A stretch of 64,000 bases of DNA from Comamonadaceae bacterium (GTDB lineage Bacteria; Pseudomonadota; Gammaproteobacteria; Burkholderiales; Rhodocyclaceae): NCBI GenBank assembly GCA_029255645.1, contig JANLJE010000004.1, positions 45,401 through 109,400 on the forward strand, written 5' to 3'. The notes below the pieces were generated by a model. It was given only the letters and a program-made list of their open reading frames with translations. It had not been told where the DNA came from and ran no database searches. Below are positions 1 through 9,247 of this stretch, piece by piece. How positions within the stretch are numbered: position 1 is the stretch's first letter; every line of letters starts with the position of its first letter. Position numbers and translations under genes: made by a program.

Positions 1-2931
1 CTGGACCCGCTCGACGGAAGAATCGACATAGCGCACGGTGCTGCCGGCGCCGCCCTCCTCGCCCATCACATGCCAGGGCTCCAGGGCGTGGCGTAGCTCC
101 AGATCCATGCCCTTGACCGCGAAATCGCCGTACTTGGGGAAACGGAATTCCAGATGGGGCGCGAACCATTCGGCCTGGATCGGATAGCCGGCCGCCTGCA
201 TTTCTTCCACCACGTCGCCAAAGTCCTGCGCCACGAAGTGCGGCAGCATGAAGCGGTCGTGCAGTTCCGTGCCCCAGCGGGCGAGCCGCGGCGGATCATA
301 AGGCGCCTTCCAGAAGCGGGCCACCAGGGCGCGGAGCAAGAGTTGCTGGGTGAGGCTCATGCGGGCATGCGGCGGCATCTCGAAAGCCCGCAGTTCCAGC
401 AGGCCGAGGCGGCCGGTGGGACCATCGGGGGAATAGAGCTTGTCGATGCAGAATTCGGCGCGGTGGGTATTGCCCGTCACATCGATGAGCAGGTTGCGCA
501 GAATCCGGTCGATCAGCCAGGGTTGCACCTCATGGCCCGGTGCGGGAATCTGGCGAAAGGCGACTTCCAGTTCATAGAGGCTGTCGTTCCTCGCCTCATC
601 CACGCGCGGCGCCTGACTGGTGGGGCCGATGAAGAGGCCCGAGAACAGGTAGGAGAGGCTCGGGTGGTTGTGCCAGTAGGCGATCAGGCTCTTCAAGAGG
701 TCGGGCCGGCGCAGGAAGGGGGAATCGAGGGCAGTCTCGCCGCCCAGGACGAAGTGGTTGCCGCCGCCGGTGCCGGTGTGCCGCCCATCGACCATGAATT
801 TCTCGGTGGTGAGCCGGCTCAGGTGGGCCGCCTCATAGAGATGGGTGGTGCGTTCCACCAGGTCGTCCCAGGAAGGGGCGGGGTGCACATTGACTTCGAT
901 CACCCCCGGATCGGGCGTCACCCGGAAGTGGGCAAGACGCGGGTCGGAGGGCGGCTCGTAGCCTTCCAGCACCACCGGCAGCGCGAGTGCCTCGGCGGCC
1001 GCTTCGACCGCGGCGACGAGTTCGAGATAGTCTTCAAGCGCTTCGGTGGGCGGCATGAAGAGGTAGAGCTTGCCGTTACGCGGCTCGGCGCACATGGCCC
1101 GCCGGGTGATCCAGGCAGCCGACTCCTTGGGCAGGGGCACCCGCCCGCTCCCGGCCTCGCCCAGGGGAGCAGCGCCGGCAGCCGGGCCGTCCTTGCCTGG
1201 CGCACCGGCAAACTGGCGCCGGATTTCCGCATAGGGCGGCAAGGGCGGGAAAGCCTGGGCCGGGTCGGGCGGATTGATGTAGGGATAGTCGGACGTGCTC
1301 GTCCAGGGCAGGGAATCCAGGGGCAGGCGGTAGCCCATGGGGGAATCCCCCGGCACCAGATAGCAGCGCTCGTCGCGCAGGAACCAGGGTCCGGTCTGCC
1401 ACTGCCCGCCCAAGTTTTTCATGACCGGAAACACATGGCCGACGGCCTTTTGGAGGCCCTGCTCGAAGATGCGGCGCAGGCGCTCCCGCTCCAGGGCGTC
1501 ATCGAGCCGGGCATCAAAGGGGTCCACATTGACCGGCAGGCGGCGTTCCCGCCACAGGTAATAGAAGACGTCTTCAAAGGTGGGGAACACCTGCGCCGGG
1601 TCGAGCCCGAGGTTTTCCGCCACCCGGGCCAGGAACTGCTGGCTGTGCTCCTCGGTCACGCCGTAATCGCGCGTTTCATCGGCATAAAGACCGGGATCAC
1701 GCCACAAGGGCTCCCCGTCCCGGCGCCAGAAGCAGTTGAGGCTCCAGCGCGGCAGCTGCTCGCCTGGATACCACTTGCCCTGGCCGAAGTGCATCAGGCC
1801 CTGGGGCGCGTATTTTTCCCGCAGGCGGTGGAACAGATCGGCCGCCAGGATGCGCTTGTTCGGGCCCATGGCATCGGTGTTCCACTCGGCCCCATCCGGA
1901 TCATCGACGGAGACAAAGGTGGGTTCGCCCCCCATGGTGAGGCGCACGTCCATGGCCGACAGATCTCCATCCACCCGGTGACCGAGGGCTTCGATCTCGG
2001 CCCACTGCGCTTCCGTGTAGGGCTTGGTGACCCGGGGGGCTTCCCAGATACGGGTGACCTGCATGGCGTGGCTGAATTCGCACTCGCACTCGTCCACGGC
2101 CCCGGTGATGGGGGCGGCGGAGGAAGGCTCGGGGGTACAGGCCAGGGGAATGTGGCCTTCGCCGGCAAAGAGGCCCGAGGTGGGGTCGAGACCGATCCAG
2201 CCAGCGCCGGGCAGATACACCTCGCACCAGGCATGCAGGTCGGTGAAATCGGCTTCGGGACCGGAGGGGCCATCCAGGCTCTTCACGTCGGCGGTGAGCT
2301 GGATCAGGTAGCCGGAAACGAAGCGGGCGGCCAGGCCCAGGTGACGCAGCAGCTGCACCAGCAGCCAGGCGGAGTCGCGGCAGGAGCCGGAACCCTTCTC
2401 CAGGGTTTCTTCCGGCGTCTGGACGCCGGGCTCGAGCCGGATCGTGTAGGCCACGCTTTCCTGCACCTTCTGGTTCAAGGCCACAAGGAAATCCACGCTG
2501 GGCAGAGGCTCGCGCGACACGGAGGCCAGGAAGGCATTGAAGCGGGGGCCACAGTCCTCGGTCGAAGTCAGCAGGTAACGGTAGGGCGCCAGTTCATGGC
2601 GCTGCCAGCCTTCATACTGGAAGGGGATCTTCTCGGCATAGGGCTCGAGGAAGAAGTCGAAGGGATTGATGACCGACATTTCCGCGACCAGATCCACCTC
2701 CACCTTGAATTCCCGGGTCGGCTCGGGGAATACCAGCCGGGCCAGCCAGTTGGACTGGGGGTCCTGCTGCCAGTTGATGAAGTGCTTGGCCGGCGTGACC
2801 TTGAGACTGTAGGAAAGAATCCGGGTACGGGTGTGGGGACAGGGACGCAGGCGGATCACCTGGGGCCCGAGGTTCACCAGCCTGTCGTAGCGGTAGTGGG
2901 TGACGTGATTGAGGGCGACATGGATGGACAT
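1..2931 (-). CDS. Transglutaminase-like / DUF2126 fusion protein (3' end beyond window)
   Basis: The frame is open from an ATG at 2931 to the window edge, giving 977 codons without a stop, so the C-terminus is missing. The N-terminal ~270 residues are a bacterial transglutaminase-like domain: the nucleophile Cys lies in GSGSCRDSAWLL (about residue 180) and the His/Asp pair in DLHAWCEVYLPGAGWIGLDP. The rest is the DUF2126 domain, with GGEPTFVSVDDPDGAEWN, GTGGGNHFVLGG and a TGNTHRAEFCIDKLYSPDG stretch. Family members run to about 1,100 residues, so only roughly 100 residues are outside. The start is supported by AGGGAG six bases upstream. It is the last gene of the ATP-grasp/alpha-E/Anbu operon. 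The module is thought to make and process amide-linked peptides; the substrate is unknown. The assignment to this family is firm, its reaction is inference. Confidence 0.93.
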   Translation of the reverse strand, partial: MSIHVALNHVTHYRYDRLVNLGPQVIRLRPCPHTRTRILSYSLKVTPAKHFINWQQDPQSNWLARLVFPEPTREFKVEVDLVAEMSVINPFDFFLEPYAEKIPFQYEGWQRHELAPYRYLLTSTEDCGPRFNAFLASVSREPLPSVDFLVALNQKVQESVAYTIRLEPGVQTPEETLEKGSGSCRDSAWLLVQLLRHLGLAARFVSGYLIQLTADVKSLDGPSGPEADFTDLHAWCEVYLPGAGWIGLDPTSGLFAGEGHIPLACTPEPSSAAPITGAVDECECEFSHAMQVTRIWEAPRVTKPYTEAQWAEIEALGHRVDGDLSAMDVRLTMGGEPTFVSVDDPDGAEWNTDAMGPNKRILAADLFHRLREKYAPQGLMHFGQGKWYPGEQLPRWSLNCFWRRDGEPLWRDPGLYADETRDYGVTEEHSQQFLARVAENLGLDPAQVFPTFEDVFYYLWRERRLPVNVDPFDARLDDALERERLRRIFEQGLQKAVGHVFPVMKNLGGQWQTGPWFLRDERCYLVPGDSPMGYRLPLDSLPWTSTSDYPYINPPDPAQAFPPLPPYAEIRRQFAGAPGKDGPAAGAAPLGEAGSGRVPLPKESAAWITRRAMCAEPRNGKLYLFMPPTEALEDYLELVAAVEAAAEALALPVVLEGYEPPSDPRLAHFRVTPDPGVIEVNVHPAPSWDDLVERTTHLYEAAHLSRLTTEKFMVDGRHTGTGGGNHFVLGGETALDSPFLRRPDLLKSLIAYWHNHPSLSYLFSGLFIGPTSQAPRVDEARNDSLYELEVAFRQIPAPGHEVQPWLIDRILRNLLIDVTGNTHRAEFCIDKLYSPDGPTGRLGLLELRAFEMPPHARMSLTQQLLLRALVARFWKAPYDPPRLARWGTELHDRFMLPHFVAQDFGDVVEEMQAAGYPIQAEWFAPHLEFRFPKYGDFAVKGMDLELRHALEPWHVMGEEGGAGSTVRYVDSSVERVQ

Positions 2932-2962
2932 GGGAACTCCCTATGACTAAATGACATAAAAA

Positions 2963-3700
2963 TTACTGGAAATCGCTCCGGTCCAGGTTGGGCAGTTCGG
3001 CAAAGGCTTGCCGCAGGCTCTGGCCCCATTGGGAATGGATGAGATCGAAGTAGGCGTTGTCCTGGTCGATGACGTGGTGGAACCCCACCTTCAGGGTGTC
3101 CCGCTCGTAGATCAGCAGATCCAGGGGGAGGCCCACGGAGAGGTTGGAGCGGATGGTGGAATCCATGGAAATCAGGGCGCACTTGGCCGCCTCGTCGAGG
3201 CTGGTCTTGCGGGTCACGACCCGGTCGATGATGGGTTTACCGTACTTCGATTCGCCGATCTGGAAATAGGGCGTTTCCTTGGTGGCTTCGATGAAGTTGC
3301 CGGCGGAATAGATCATGAACACCCGCGGTTCCTCGCTCTTGATCTGGCCGCCGAGCACGATGGAGGCGTTGAAGTCGATGCCGAAATCTTCCAGGAACCT
3401 GGCGTCCCGGGCGTGGATCTCGCGCAGGCAATCCCCCACATGCCGGGCCGCCTCGAACATGTTCTTCATGGTGTAGAGGTTGGGACCGCGCTTTTGCTCC
3501 AGTTTTTCCCGCAGCAGATTGACGACCGACTGGCTGATGGAGAGGTTGCCGGCGGTGAGCAAGACCATCACCCGCTCCCCCTTCTTTTCGAAGAAGTGCA
3601 TCTTCCTGAAACTGTTGATGTGATCCACCCCGGCATTGGTGCGGGAATCGGACAGGAACACCAGTCCGGCATCGAGCCGCATGGCAACGCAATAGGTCAT
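2963..3700 (-). CDS. Anbu (ancestral beta-subunit) proteasome-like Ntn hydrolase
   Basis: A 245-residue protein beginning MTYCVAMRLDAGLVFLSDSR, the hallmark start of Anbu; after Met removal Thr2 becomes the N-terminal nucleophile typical of Ntn hydrolases. The conserved SDSRTNAGVDHINSFRKM segment and the later LDEAAKCALISMDSTIRSNLSVG helix are proteasome beta-fold signatures. Anbu proteins assemble into open helical or ring oligomers in the cytoplasm, and their substrate has not been settled. The ATG overlaps the alpha-E stop (ATGA), so translation is probably coupled, and 31 bases separate it from the transglutaminase gene. The neighbourhood (ATP-grasp, alpha-E, transglutaminase) is the standard Anbu operon. 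The family call is very secure; the biochemical role is not established. Confidence 0.95.
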   Translation of the reverse strand: MTYCVAMRLDAGLVFLSDSRTNAGVDHINSFRKMHFFEKKGERVMVLLTAGNLSISQSVVNLLREKLEQKRGPNLYTMKNMFEAARHVGDCLREIHARDARFLEDFGIDFNASIVLGGQIKSEEPRVFMIYSAGNFIEATKETPYFQIGESKYGKPIIDRVVTRKTSLDEAAKCALISMDSTIRSNLSVGLPLDLLIYERDTLKVGFHHVIDQDNAYFDLIHSQWGQSLRQAFAELPNLDRSDFQ

Positions 3701-4656
3701 GCAGCCTCCGCTATCGGGGTGGCAACCGGCACCAGAAAATCACGGCTGATGCCATTGCCCAGATCGTAGATGCGATCCATGAAGTCGGTCAGGTATTCGT
3801 GCAAACCATGTTCGAGGATATCCTCGATGCGGACGTAACGGATCTCGCAATAGAGCTGCCCGGCCCGGCGCAGGGTTTCCCCGGACTGGTCATTGGCCAC
3901 CAGTTCCAGGTTCTTCACCACCCCCTTCAGGCAAAACAGCAGGGAGCGGGGCATGTCCGGCTGCAGGATCAAGAGTTCCGCCACCCGCTCCGGGTTGATC
4001 ACGGCGCGGTAGGTCTTGCGGTACACCTCGAAGGCGGAGACGGATCGCAGGAGCGCGCCCCACTGATAGAAGTCGCTGGTGCCCTCCTCCCCCTTGGGTT
4101 TCAGGACGTGGTACTTGACATCCAGGATGCGCGCCGTGTTGTCGGCCCGCTCCAGCAGGGTGCCCAGGCGGATGAAGTGGTAGGCCTCGTCCTGGAGCAT
4201 GGTGCCGATGGTGACGCCCCGGATCAGGGAAGACTTGATCTTGACCCACTCGAAGAAGTCCCCGGGCCCGTTGGCGGTGAGCTGCTCATAGCTCTGGGCC
4301 CGCAGTTCGAGCCAGGTGGAATTGAGGGTTTCCCACATCTCGGCGGTGATGGTGCCGCGCACCGCATGGGCATTTTCCCGGCCCAGGCGCAGGCAGGAAT
4401 AAAGCGAGGCGGGATTGTCCGGGTCGCTCACCATGAAGCGCAGCACGTTGTCGGCATTGACCTCGCTGTACTTGCGCGCGAAGGTCTCCTCCAGACTGTT
4501 CAGGACGATCACGGCATACCAGTTCTGGTTGGCGGCCTCCAGGGACTGGGGCACCATGGACATCTGCCAGGTCACATCCAGCAGGCGGGCAAGATTTTCG
4601 GCCCGCTCGACATAGCGGGACATCCAGAACAGGTGGTCGGCGGTACGGCTCAGCAT
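3697..4656 (-). CDS. Alpha-E domain protein (DUF403)
   Basis: A 319-residue, all-alpha protein that opens MLSRTADHLFWMSRYVERAE, diagnostic of the alpha-E family. Alpha-E proteins always travel with circularly permuted ATP-grasp proteins and transglutaminases and are thought to serve as a helper or scaffold for an amide-bond-forming complex; no catalytic residues are known. GGGAG lies just before the ATG, and only 15 bases separate it from the upstream ATP-grasp stop. The stop is shared with the Anbu start. Length is close to the family norm of about 310-320. Confidence 0.94.
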   Translation of the reverse strand: MLSRTADHLFWMSRYVERAENLARLLDVTWQMSMVPQSLEAANQNWYAVIVLNSLEETFARKYSEVNADNVLRFMVSDPDNPASLYSCLRLGRENAHAVRGTITAEMWETLNSTWLELRAQSYEQLTANGPGDFFEWVKIKSSLIRGVTIGTMLQDEAYHFIRLGTLLERADNTARILDVKYHVLKPKGEEGTSDFYQWGALLRSVSAFEVYRKTYRAVINPERVAELLILQPDMPRSLLFCLKGVVKNLELVANDQSGETLRRAGQLYCEIRYVRIEDILEHGLHEYLTDFMDRIYDLGNGISRDFLVPVATPIAEAA

Positions 4657-4671
4657 GTTGTTCTCCCTCTA

Positions 4672-6084
4672 TCAGTCTTCCAGCACCCAGGTGTCCTTGG
4701 TGCCGCCACCCTGGGATGAATTCACCACCAGGGAACCTTCACGCAGGGCCACCCGGGTCAGGCCGCCGGGCACCATCTGGATGCCGTTGCCCGAGAGCAC
4801 GAAGGGCCGCAGGTCCAGATGCCGGGGCGCAATGCCACGCTCGACGAAGGTGGGACAGTTGGACAGGGCCAGGGTGGGCTGGGCGATGTAGCCCTCGGGC
4901 CTGGCCTTAAGCAACTTGCGGAAGTGCTCGATCTCGTCCCGGGTGGCGGCCGGCCCTACCAGCATGCCGTAGCCCCCGGCTCCATGCACTTCCTTGACCA
5001 CCAGTTCGGGCAGGTGGGCGAGCACATAGTCCAGGTCCCCGGGCTTCCTGCACATGTAGGTGGGCACGTTGTTGAGGATGGGCTCCTCGCCCAGGTAGAA
5101 GCGGATCATTTCCGGCACATAGGGGTAGATCGACTTGTCGTCCGCCACCCCGGTGCCGATGGCGTTCGCCAGGGTCACCCGGCCCGCCTTGCAGGCCCTG
5201 AGCAGACCCGGCACCCCGATCATGGAATCCGGGCGGAACGCCTCGGGGTCGAGGAAGTCGTCATCGACCCGGCGGTAGATCACATCGACCCGCTTCGGCC
5301 CCTGAGTGGTGCGCATGTAGACCGTGTCGTCCTTGACGAACAGGTCGCGCCCTTCCACCAGTTCCACCCCCATCTGCTGGGCCAGGAAGGTATGCTCGAA
5401 ATAGGCGCTGTTGTAGGCGCCGGGCGTCAGCACCACGCAGGTGGGATCGGAGACGCCCACGGGAGCCACGGCGCGCAGGTTGTCCAGCAACAGGTCCGGG
5501 TAGTGCTGCACCGGCGCCACCTTGTGCCGGGCAAAGAGTTCCGGGAAGAGGCGCATCATCATCTTCCGGTCCTCGATCATGTAGGAGACCCCGGAGGGCA
5601 CGCGCAGGTTGTCTTCCAGCACGTAGAACTCCCCTGCCCCGGCGCGCACCACATCCACTCCGGCGATGTGGGCGTAGATCTGCCCGGGCACTTCCACGCC
5701 TTTCATCTCCGGCCGGTACTGGCCGTTGTTCAGCACCTGCTCGGCGGGAATATGCCCTGCCTCGAGGATTTCCTGATCGTGATAGATGTCGTGCAGGAAG
5801 GCATTCAAGGCCTTGACCCGCTGGCGCAGGCCGGCGGCCATGTCACTCCATTCCGCCGCGGGAATGATGCGGGGGATGATGTCGAAGGGGATCAGCCGCT
5901 CCTTGCCCGCCTCCTCCCCATAGACGGCGAAGGTGATGCCCACCCGGCGAAAGGCCAGATCGCCTTCGGCGCGCTTCCTGGCTATCCGTTCGGGCGAGGT
6001 GGTATCGAGCCATTCCGCATAGCGCCGGTAATGGGGCCGGACACTGCCGTCGGCATCGTACATTTCGTTGTAGTAATAAGCCAT
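4672..6084 (-). CDS. Circularly permuted ATP-grasp type 2 protein (DUF404/DUF407)
   Basis: 470 residues from the ATG at 6084 (MAYYYNEMYDADGSVRPHYR). An in-frame ATG at 6129 would add 15 residues of unlikely composition (MCCSPVVRFQ...), so the shorter start is preferred; it gives the family-typical N-terminus. Characteristic stretches are FDIIPRIIPAAEW, VLEDNLRVPSGVSYMIEDRK, GAYNSAYFEHTFLAQQMG and VKEVHGAGGYGMLVGP, the last forming part of the nucleotide-binding region. The family is predicted to form peptide or amide bonds with ATP. It is the first gene of the operon with alpha-E, Anbu and transglutaminase-DUF2126, so regulation of all four is probably through the 178-base region upstream, in which I see no clear promoter boxes. 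Confidence 0.94.
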   Translation of the reverse strand: MAYYYNEMYDADGSVRPHYRRYAEWLDTTSPERIARKRAEGDLAFRRVGITFAVYGEEAGKERLIPFDIIPRIIPAAEWSDMAAGLRQRVKALNAFLHDIYHDQEILEAGHIPAEQVLNNGQYRPEMKGVEVPGQIYAHIAGVDVVRAGAGEFYVLEDNLRVPSGVSYMIEDRKMMMRLFPELFARHKVAPVQHYPDLLLDNLRAVAPVGVSDPTCVVLTPGAYNSAYFEHTFLAQQMGVELVEGRDLFVKDDTVYMRTTQGPKRVDVIYRRVDDDFLDPEAFRPDSMIGVPGLLRACKAGRVTLANAIGTGVADDKSIYPYVPEMIRFYLGEEPILNNVPTYMCRKPGDLDYVLAHLPELVVKEVHGAGGYGMLVGPAATRDEIEHFRKLLKARPEGYIAQPTLALSNCPTFVERGIAPRHLDLRPFVLSGNGIQMVPGGLTRVALREGSLVVNSSQGGGTKDTWVLED

Positions 6085-6307
6085 GGGCGTTCTCGTTTTC
6101 TGAAATCGAACAACAGGACTGCAGCACACACCATGCCAGCCCGATAATCCACTTCTGATTCATGAAGTTGGCAACTCCGGACAAATTCCCGGAAAAAAAA
6201 GAACCGGCGGATGCACAAGACGGGTGCAGAACCAAGGGCCTGGCGCACCATGCCCCGGAATAAAAGGGGCAACCGGAAAACCGTCTCGGTCGCGATGCCA
6301 CGCAAAC

Positions 6308-7918
6308 TCAGTTGCGGATGTAACGGAAATAACTGATCAGGCTGCGCAATCCATCCGCAACCTGGGTCAGATCCTGGGTGCGGTGATGGGCACTTTCCAG
6401 GTGCGCCACATTGCCTTCGATGCCATCGAGAATGCGAGCCAGATGGCGGGCGATATCCTCGGTGGACCGGGATTCCGCCGCCGCCGCCTGGGCAATCTGC
6501 TGGGCCAGCACACTCATCGCCTCGCCCCGGCTGGCCACCTGAGCCAGCCCTTCATCGGAGCGATCCATGGCCTGATCCGCCTCATCGACCTGGCCCCCCG
6601 CCTGCTCCATGGCCGTCAGGGCCTCCTGGGTGACCGACTGAATCTCGGCTACGGTACGGCTGATCTCGCTAGTCTGGCTACTGGTCCGCTCGGCCAGTTT
6701 CCTTACGCCATCGGCCACCACGGCAAAGCCCCGCCCGGCCTCGCCGGCCCGGGCCGCCTCGATGGCGGCATTCAGGGCGAGCAGATTGGTCTGCTCGGAA
6801 ATTTCCCGGATCCCGCGCGAAACGACACCGATCTGGAGGATGGATTCAAACAACTGGCGCATGGTCTGGCTGGCCCGCTGCACGGTATCCACCACCAGGC
6901 GCGAAGCCTGGCGCCCTTCCAGCATACGCTTCACCGCGTCCTCCAGGGCCGCCCGCGATTCATTGACGGCGCTAGCCGTATCCTGGGCCCCCGCCGCTAC
7001 TTGCCTGGCCGCAGTACTCAACTCATCCACCTCGGCGGCGATATGGGAAACGGACTCGGACTGCTGGGTAAACTCGCCATGGATGGTGCCCATCTCCCCT
7101 TCCAGGTGGCCGGACCCGCCCTTGATGCGCTGGGCGGCCTCGGCAATTTCCGCCAGCATCACCTTGAGATGGGCCTGCATGGCAATCATGGCATGCGCCA
7201 TCTGCCCCAGTTCATCACGCCGATGGTTGGGAATGGTATCGGTCAGGTCACCCTGGGCGATATGGTCCATCAGCCGGGTGGCCTGCTCCACCCCCTCCAG
7301 GGTCTGGCCCTGCCAGCGCACCAGCAGGAGTCCGGCCAGAATGCCCGACACCCCCAGGCCATGCCCGACCCAGGTGGCGAGCTGGCTGCCCCCCCCGAAC
7401 AGGCCAAGGAAATTGGAGCAGAGCTGGAGCACCACCAGCAAGATCGCCAGACCGGTCAGCCTGGTACGCAAAGCAAGCCCGGGCGCCCCGGGCTTCGGCA
7501 GGGGTTTCCCACTACCATTGAGCTGCGCATAAAGCTGCTCCGCCGCCCTGACCTGGGCTCGGGAGGGGCAAGTGCGGACCGACATGTAACCTATGGTCTG
7601 ATCATTCTTCCGGACGGGCACCACCAAGGCATCGACCCAGTAATGGTCGCCATTCTTGCAGCGATTCTTGACGATTCCTTGCCACGGCAAACCGGCCTTC
7701 ACGGTCTCCCAGAGGTTCGCAAAGGTCTGGGGCGGCATGTCCGGATGCCGCACCACATTGTGGCTCTGGCCGATCAACTCCTCCCGCTGGAAGCCACTCA
7801 CCTCCACAAACGTGTCATTGACGTGCGTCAGCACGCCTTTGAGATCCGTTTTCGAGACAATGTACGCCCCCTTGGGAAAAGGGACTTCGACCTGGGTAAC
7901 TGGCAAGTTTTTTTTCAT
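6308..7918 (-). CDS. Aer-like PAS methyl-accepting chemotaxis protein
   Basis: 536 residues. Residues about 10-120 are a PAS domain of the Aer type ([49 protein letters not shown]), which in Aer binds FAD to sense redox state. Two membrane segments follow at about 154-174 and 182-201, then a HAMP-like linker and the cytoplasmic signalling hairpin whose tip is [20 protein letters not shown]. The C-terminus (FRYIRN) lacks the CheR/CheB-tethering pentapeptide, as in Aer. Having both membrane spans behind the PAS domain means the sensor faces the cytoplasm. It stands alone, with no che genes nearby. Likely drives energy taxis, which is consistent with the redox regulators elsewhere in the window. 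Confidence 0.93.
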   Translation of the reverse strand: MKKNLPVTQVEVPFPKGAYIVSKTDLKGVLTHVNDTFVEVSGFQREELIGQSHNVVRHPDMPPQTFANLWETVKAGLPWQGIVKNRCKNGDHYWVDALVVPVRKNDQTIGYMSVRTCPSRAQVRAAEQLYAQLNGSGKPLPKPGAPGLALRTRLTGLAILLVVLQLCSNFLGLFGGGSQLATWVGHGLGVSGILAGLLLVRWQGQTLEGVEQATRLMDHIAQGDLTDTIPNHRRDELGQMAHAMIAMQAHLKVMLAEIAEAAQRIKGGSGHLEGEMGTIHGEFTQQSESVSHIAAEVDELSTAARQVAAGAQDTASAVNESRAALEDAVKRMLEGRQASRLVVDTVQRASQTMRQLFESILQIGVVSRGIREISEQTNLLALNAAIEAARAGEAGRGFAVVADGVRKLAERTSSQTSEISRTVAEIQSVTQEALTAMEQAGGQVDEADQAMDRSDEGLAQVASRGEAMSVLAQQIAQAAAAESRSTEDIARHLARILDGIEGNVAHLESAHHRTQDLTQVADGLRSLISYFRYIRN

Positions 7919-7995
7919 GCAACCTTTTCCTGAACTGATCGAAACACATTGTTTCCAGACAATCGCCCAGTGCTTGCACGAATCACGCCAGTAAG

Positions 7996-8017
7996 AACGG
8001 CACCCGCAGGTGCCGTT
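7996..8017 (-). terminator. Hairpin terminator after the thiolase gene
   Basis: A perfect 9-bp stem (AACGGCACC / GGTGCCGTT) with a 4-base loop begins 24 bases after the thiolase stop when read on the minus strand and is followed by CTTA. There is no long T run, so termination strength is uncertain. Confidence 0.6.
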
Positions 8018-8041
8018 GCGTGAACCATGGAACGCCTTGTT

Positions 8042-9223
8042 TTACAGGCGTTCGTAGATGGTGGCGATACCCTGACCGCCGCCGATACACATGGTGGCCA
8101 TGCCGTAACGGGCACCAGAGCGGTGCATTTCATGAATCAACTTGGTGACGATGACGCCGCCGGTAGCCCCCACCGGATGGCCCAGGGCGATGGCACCGCC
8201 ATTGACGTTGGTCTTGGCGGGGTTCAGCCCCAGGCCCTTGGCCACGGCCAGGGACTGGGCGGCAAAGGCTTCATTGGATTCGATCACGTCGATCTGGTCC
8301 AGGGTCAGTCCGGCCTTTTGCAGGGCCAGCTTGGAAGCGGGGATGGGGCCTTCGCCCATGATGTCGTTGGGCACGCCGGCGATGGCGTAAGACACCAGGC
8401 GGGCCATGGGCTTGTAGCCGGCGGCGGTGGCCTTGGCGGCATCGGCCAGCACCAGGAAGGCGGCGGCGTCATTGATGCCGGAAGCGTTGCCGGCGGTGAC
8501 GGTGCCGTCCTTCTTGAAGGCGGGCTTCATCTTCGCCAGGGACTCCGGGGTGGTGCCGGGCTTCAGGTGCTCGTCGGTATCAAACACCACATCGCCCTTC
8601 CTGGTCTGGAAGGTGATGGGCACGATCTGGCCCTTGAAGCGCCCTTCGGCCTGGGCGGCAGCGGCACGCTTCTGGGATTCCAGGGCGAAGGCATCCTGCT
8701 CCTCGCGGCTGATGCCCCACTTGATCGCCAGATTCTCGGCGGTGATGCCCATGTGGCCAACGCCGAAGGGGTCGGTCAGCACGGCGACCATGGCGTCGAT
8801 GGCCTTGGTGTCGCCCATGCGGGCACCGGCGCGCAGGGCGGGCAGCAGGTAGGCGCCGCGGGACATGACTTCGACGCCGCCGGCCAGGGCGAAATCGGCA
8901 TCACCCAGCATGATGGCATGGGCGGACGAAACGATGGCCTGCATGGCGGAGCCGCACAGACGGTTCACCGCAAACGCGACGGACTCCATGCTCATGCCGC
9001 CCTGGATGGTGGCGACACGGGCCACATAGGGATAACGGGATTCGGTAGGGATGCAGTTGCCAACGGTGGCAAAGGTTACTTGCTTGGGATCGACGCCAGC
9101 CCGGGCGATGGCTTCCTTGACGACCACCCCGCCCAGTTCGGCGGGCTCCATATCCTTCAGGGAACCGTTGAAGGTACCCACAGCAGAACGAACAGCACTC
9201 AAAACAACGATATCTTTACTCAT
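8042..9223 (-). CDS. Acetyl-CoA acyltransferase (thiolase, BktB/PhaA-like)
   Basis: 393 residues from the ATG at 9223 (MSKDIVVLSAVRSAVGTF). A second ATG six bases upstream is rejected because AGGAG would abut it directly, while it is ideally spaced from 9223. The acyl-binding Cys is in NRLCGSAMQAI (most thiolases have CGSGLQA here), the catalytic His in GHPVGATG and the second Cys in CIGGGQG. NEAFAAQ is also present, so the enzyme should be active. It condenses two acetyl-CoA, or cleaves 3-ketoacyl-CoA, in fatty-acid breakdown or polyhydroxyalkanoate synthesis. Overall wording of the sequence is closest to my recollection of BktB (3-ketothiolase), but there are no PHA genes nearby, so the substrate is open. 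Confidence 0.93.
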   Translation of the reverse strand: MSKDIVVLSAVRSAVGTFNGSLKDMEPAELGGVVVKEAIARAGVDPKQVTFATVGNCIPTESRYPYVARVATIQGGMSMESVAFAVNRLCGSAMQAIVSSAHAIMLGDADFALAGGVEVMSRGAYLLPALRAGARMGDTKAIDAMVAVLTDPFGVGHMGITAENLAIKWGISREEQDAFALESQKRAAAAQAEGRFKGQIVPITFQTRKGDVVFDTDEHLKPGTTPESLAKMKPAFKKDGTVTAGNASGINDAAAFLVLADAAKATAAGYKPMARLVSYAIAGVPNDIMGEGPIPASKLALQKAGLTLDQIDVIESNEAFAAQSLAVAKGLGLNPAKTNVNGGAIALGHPVGATGGVIVTKLIHEMHRSGARYGMATMCIGGGQGIATIYERL

Positions 9224-9247
9224 GCACATCTCCTCGTCTAGAAATCT

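Noticed and set aside
154..2946. A 930-codon open frame on the plus strand opposite the transglutaminase-DUF2126 gene
   Set aside because: The minus-strand frame has clear domain motifs and a ribosome site. The plus frame reads as low-information His/Gly/Val-rich text, typical of antisense in high-GC DNA.
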